From: an uncultured Blautia sp.
GTDB lineage: Bacteria > Bacillota > Clostridia > Lachnospirales > Lachnospiraceae
Assembly: GCA_900539145.1 (NCBI GenBank)
Contig: UQAX01000006.1
Span: 13,697 to 77,696, forward strand
Reading direction: 5' to 3'
DNA: 64,000 nucleotides
Shown: positions 63,288 through 64,000 of the stretch, one piece after another
Layout of the letters: each line of letters opens with the position of its first letter
Numbering within the stretch: position 1 is the stretch's first letter
The notes under the pieces: generated by a model
Told to the model about the DNA's origin: nothing
Seen by the model: the letters and a program-made list of their open reading frames with translations, nothing else
Databases searched by the model: none
Position numbers and translations under genes: made by a program

Positions 63288-63367
63288 TAGCGGAGATGGA
63301 AGACCGAAGAATATATAGCAACGAGTTTGGTTTAAATAAATATATCCAGAATTATATAAAATTTAGT

Positions 63368-63396
63368 TTGAGTGAATTCTAGATTTTATGTATAAT
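63368..63396 (+). promoter_or_regulatory. Outward-facing promoter near attR
   Basis: TTGAGT (63368-63373) and TATAAT (63391-63396) are 17 bp apart and point out of the element. No gene begins before attR. It could produce a short RNA or read across the junction. Confidence 0.5.
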
Positions 63397-63403
63397 ACAA
63401 GCA

Positions 63404-63421
63404 TGGCAACATTCTGGCAAC
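63404..63421 (+). promoter_or_regulatory. Putative integrase arm-type sites, right end
   Basis: TGGCAAC at 63404-63410 and 63415-63421 with an 11-bp period mirrors the pair at the left end (47778-47796) in the same orientation. Confidence 0.55.
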
Positions 63422-63524
63422 AGTTCATCAGAAAGCCAGTGTAAATTATGTAGTAGAAATAAAAACTTCGCTTATTGTCGGCAGAACATTAATTAATTCC
63501 GTTAAGTTTTGCCGCGACGGAGCC

Positions 63525-63536
63525 GAGTTTGAATAG
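63525..63536 (+). other. attR core
   Basis: GAGTTTGAATAG is repeated exactly from the 3' end of guaA. Upstream it shares GCGACG but with a 5-base rather than 3-base gap, so this copy does not preserve the guaA reading frame. Confidence 0.8.
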
Positions 63537-63543
63537 ACACCAC

Positions 63544-63586
63544 ATCTCTGGGAAGCCTTATTTTGCAGGCTTTCCAGAGATTTTTC
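63544..63586. terminator. Terminator just outside attR
   Basis: A 14-bp stem (63544-63557 with 63568-63581, one mismatch) ends in a T-rich tract. It lies 7 bp past attR, either the former guaA terminator or the end of the neighbouring integrase remnant. Confidence 0.75.
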
Positions 63587-63597
63587 TCTTTTGTTGG

Positions 63598-63810
63598 CTA
63601 CAAATTGGCTACACCTGCCATTTGGCTACCATTCAGAACTGTCGTTCCGTTCATCACATTTTCAAGCTGGGCAGCCACTTCTGCCTGCTTATTCGGATAC
63701 AGATGACTGTAAGTATTTAAGGTCGTCTGTATTTTTTCATGTCCGAGCCGGTCTGCAATCAGAAGAGGCTGGCATCCCATTTCGATCAGAAGACTTGCAT
63801 GGGAGTGCCG
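63598..63810 (-). pseudogene. C-terminal remnant of a second tyrosine recombinase
   Basis: The minus strand encodes RHSHASLLIEMG...IADRLGHEK...TLNTYSHL, the last about 70 residues of an XerC/phage-type integrase with box II Arg/His, GHE and the catalytic Tyr region. It is preceded by an in-frame TAA at 63813-63811, exactly where HDLRHSH would continue, so the gene is truncated. TTGGCTAC repeats (63594, 63605, 63622) resemble arm sites. It points toward attR, as expected for another guaA-targeting element. Confidence 0.75.
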
Positions 63811-64000
63811 TTACGGTATAATAACGACAAACAGAAAAAGCCTTTATTTTCAAGGGGTTTGAGCGTTTGTCGTCTTTTATTCAATTCCTTTTCCAAGTTG
63901 AAAATTGACGAAAACTATAAAGAAAAAAGGAGGCTGTTTTATTAACAATGTCAATAAGTTAAGGATTGTCCCAACAACTTCATTATGAATGATCAAATAG
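63811..64000. other. Unassigned flank after the recombinase remnant
   Basis: No gene is supported. CGACAAAC (63819-63826) and GTTTGTCG (63864-63871) form an inverted repeat that could bound the deletion which truncated the recombinase. AAGGAGG near 63928 is a ribosome-site-like sequence, but no reading frame of useful length follows in the window. Confidence 0.4.

Larger units (their letters stand above)
63288..63524. other. Right end of the element, noncoding
   Basis: No coding sequence is supported between thsB and attR. The region contains an outward promoter-like sequence and the TGGCAAC pair listed separately. Confidence 0.6.
47708..63536. mobile_element. Integrated mobilizable element in guaA carrying a defence cargo
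   Basis: About 15.8 kb bounded by GAGTTTGAATAG at 47708-47719 (end of guaA) and 63525-63536. A looser match extends left at both ends (GCGACG). It encodes an XRE repressor, xis-like protein, tyrosine recombinase, MobC-like protein, replication proteins and a relaxase, but no conjugation (type IV secretion) genes. It must therefore rely on a helper for transfer. The right half carries restriction-modification and Thoeris genes. guaA 3' ends are a known target of tyrosine-recombinase islands. Confidence 0.88.

Noticed and set aside
63594..63629. TTGGCTAC repeats considered as a CRISPR-like or iteron array
   Set aside because: Only three short copies with uneven spacing, two overlapping the recombinase remnant; better explained as arm-type sites or coincidence.
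63529..63945. Plus-strand small frames at the right end
   Set aside because: They run over a terminator hairpin and antisense to the recombinase remnant, without ribosome sites.

Overview
The window is low-GC Firmicute chromosome, most likely from the Lachnospiraceae (Clostridia). This is inferred from strong AGGAGG ribosome sites, a T-box leader, gene families common in gut Clostridia (Rpn-type nucleases, DUF4869, TSCPD protein, EndoQ-like PHP protein) and AT-rich codon use. No rRNA, tRNA or CRISPR array was seen.

Region 1 (1-9.95 kb) is a self-contained ABC/two-component cassette: large FtsX-type permease, OmpR-type regulator, histidine kinase, second large permease and ATPase. It is bracketed by two nearly identical copies of an Rpn/PD-(D/E)XK nuclease gene, each with the same promoter and 3' tail. 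Region 2 (9.95-18.1 kb) holds a T-box-controlled branched-chain amino acid carrier, then a TetR regulator divergent from an MMPL/RND exporter and a secreted heptad-repeat protein with three matching palindromic operators, then a YugP-type membrane metalloprotease. Region 3 (18.2-21.6 kb) is accessory. It holds a three-gene module (possible TOPRIM-like protein, DUF4869-like protein, small P-loop ATPase) and several small membrane or exported proteins of unknown function.

Region 4 (21.8-47.7 kb) is mostly conserved metabolism and housekeeping: malQ-LacI regulator-glgP, a split chromate transporter pair, threonine aldolase, an AraC regulator, a DapF homologue lacking both catalytic cysteines, two CobW-type GTPases, pth-mfd-foldase lipoprotein, MATE, EndoQ-like PHP protein, TSCPD protein, mtnN, CDF transporter, a pRiA4b ORF-3 family protein and guaA.

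Region 5 (47.71-63.54 kb) is an integrated mobilizable element inserted at the 3' end of guaA. A 12-bp target copy flanks it (attL 47708-47719, attR 63525-63536). Its left half is the mobility module: XRE repressor, excisionase-like protein, tyrosine recombinase, MobC-like protein, primase zinc finger, VapE-like ATPase and MobA/MobL relaxase. Its right half is a defence cargo: Vsr, small HTH controller, C5-cytosine methyltransferase, PmeII-type endonuclease, AspBHI-like nuclease, second C5 methyltransferase, a nucleotidyltransferase-like/DUF262 pair, and a Thoeris system made of a membrane-macro ThsA and a TIR ThsB. Beyond attR lies the remnant of another tyrosine recombinase pointing back at the site, which suggests guaA has been hit more than once.

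The best candidates for undescribed biology are the nucleotidyltransferase/DUF262 pair, the modification-dependent-type nuclease placed between two cytosine methyltransferases, the 18.2-19.8 kb three-gene module, and the catalytically altered DapF homologue.
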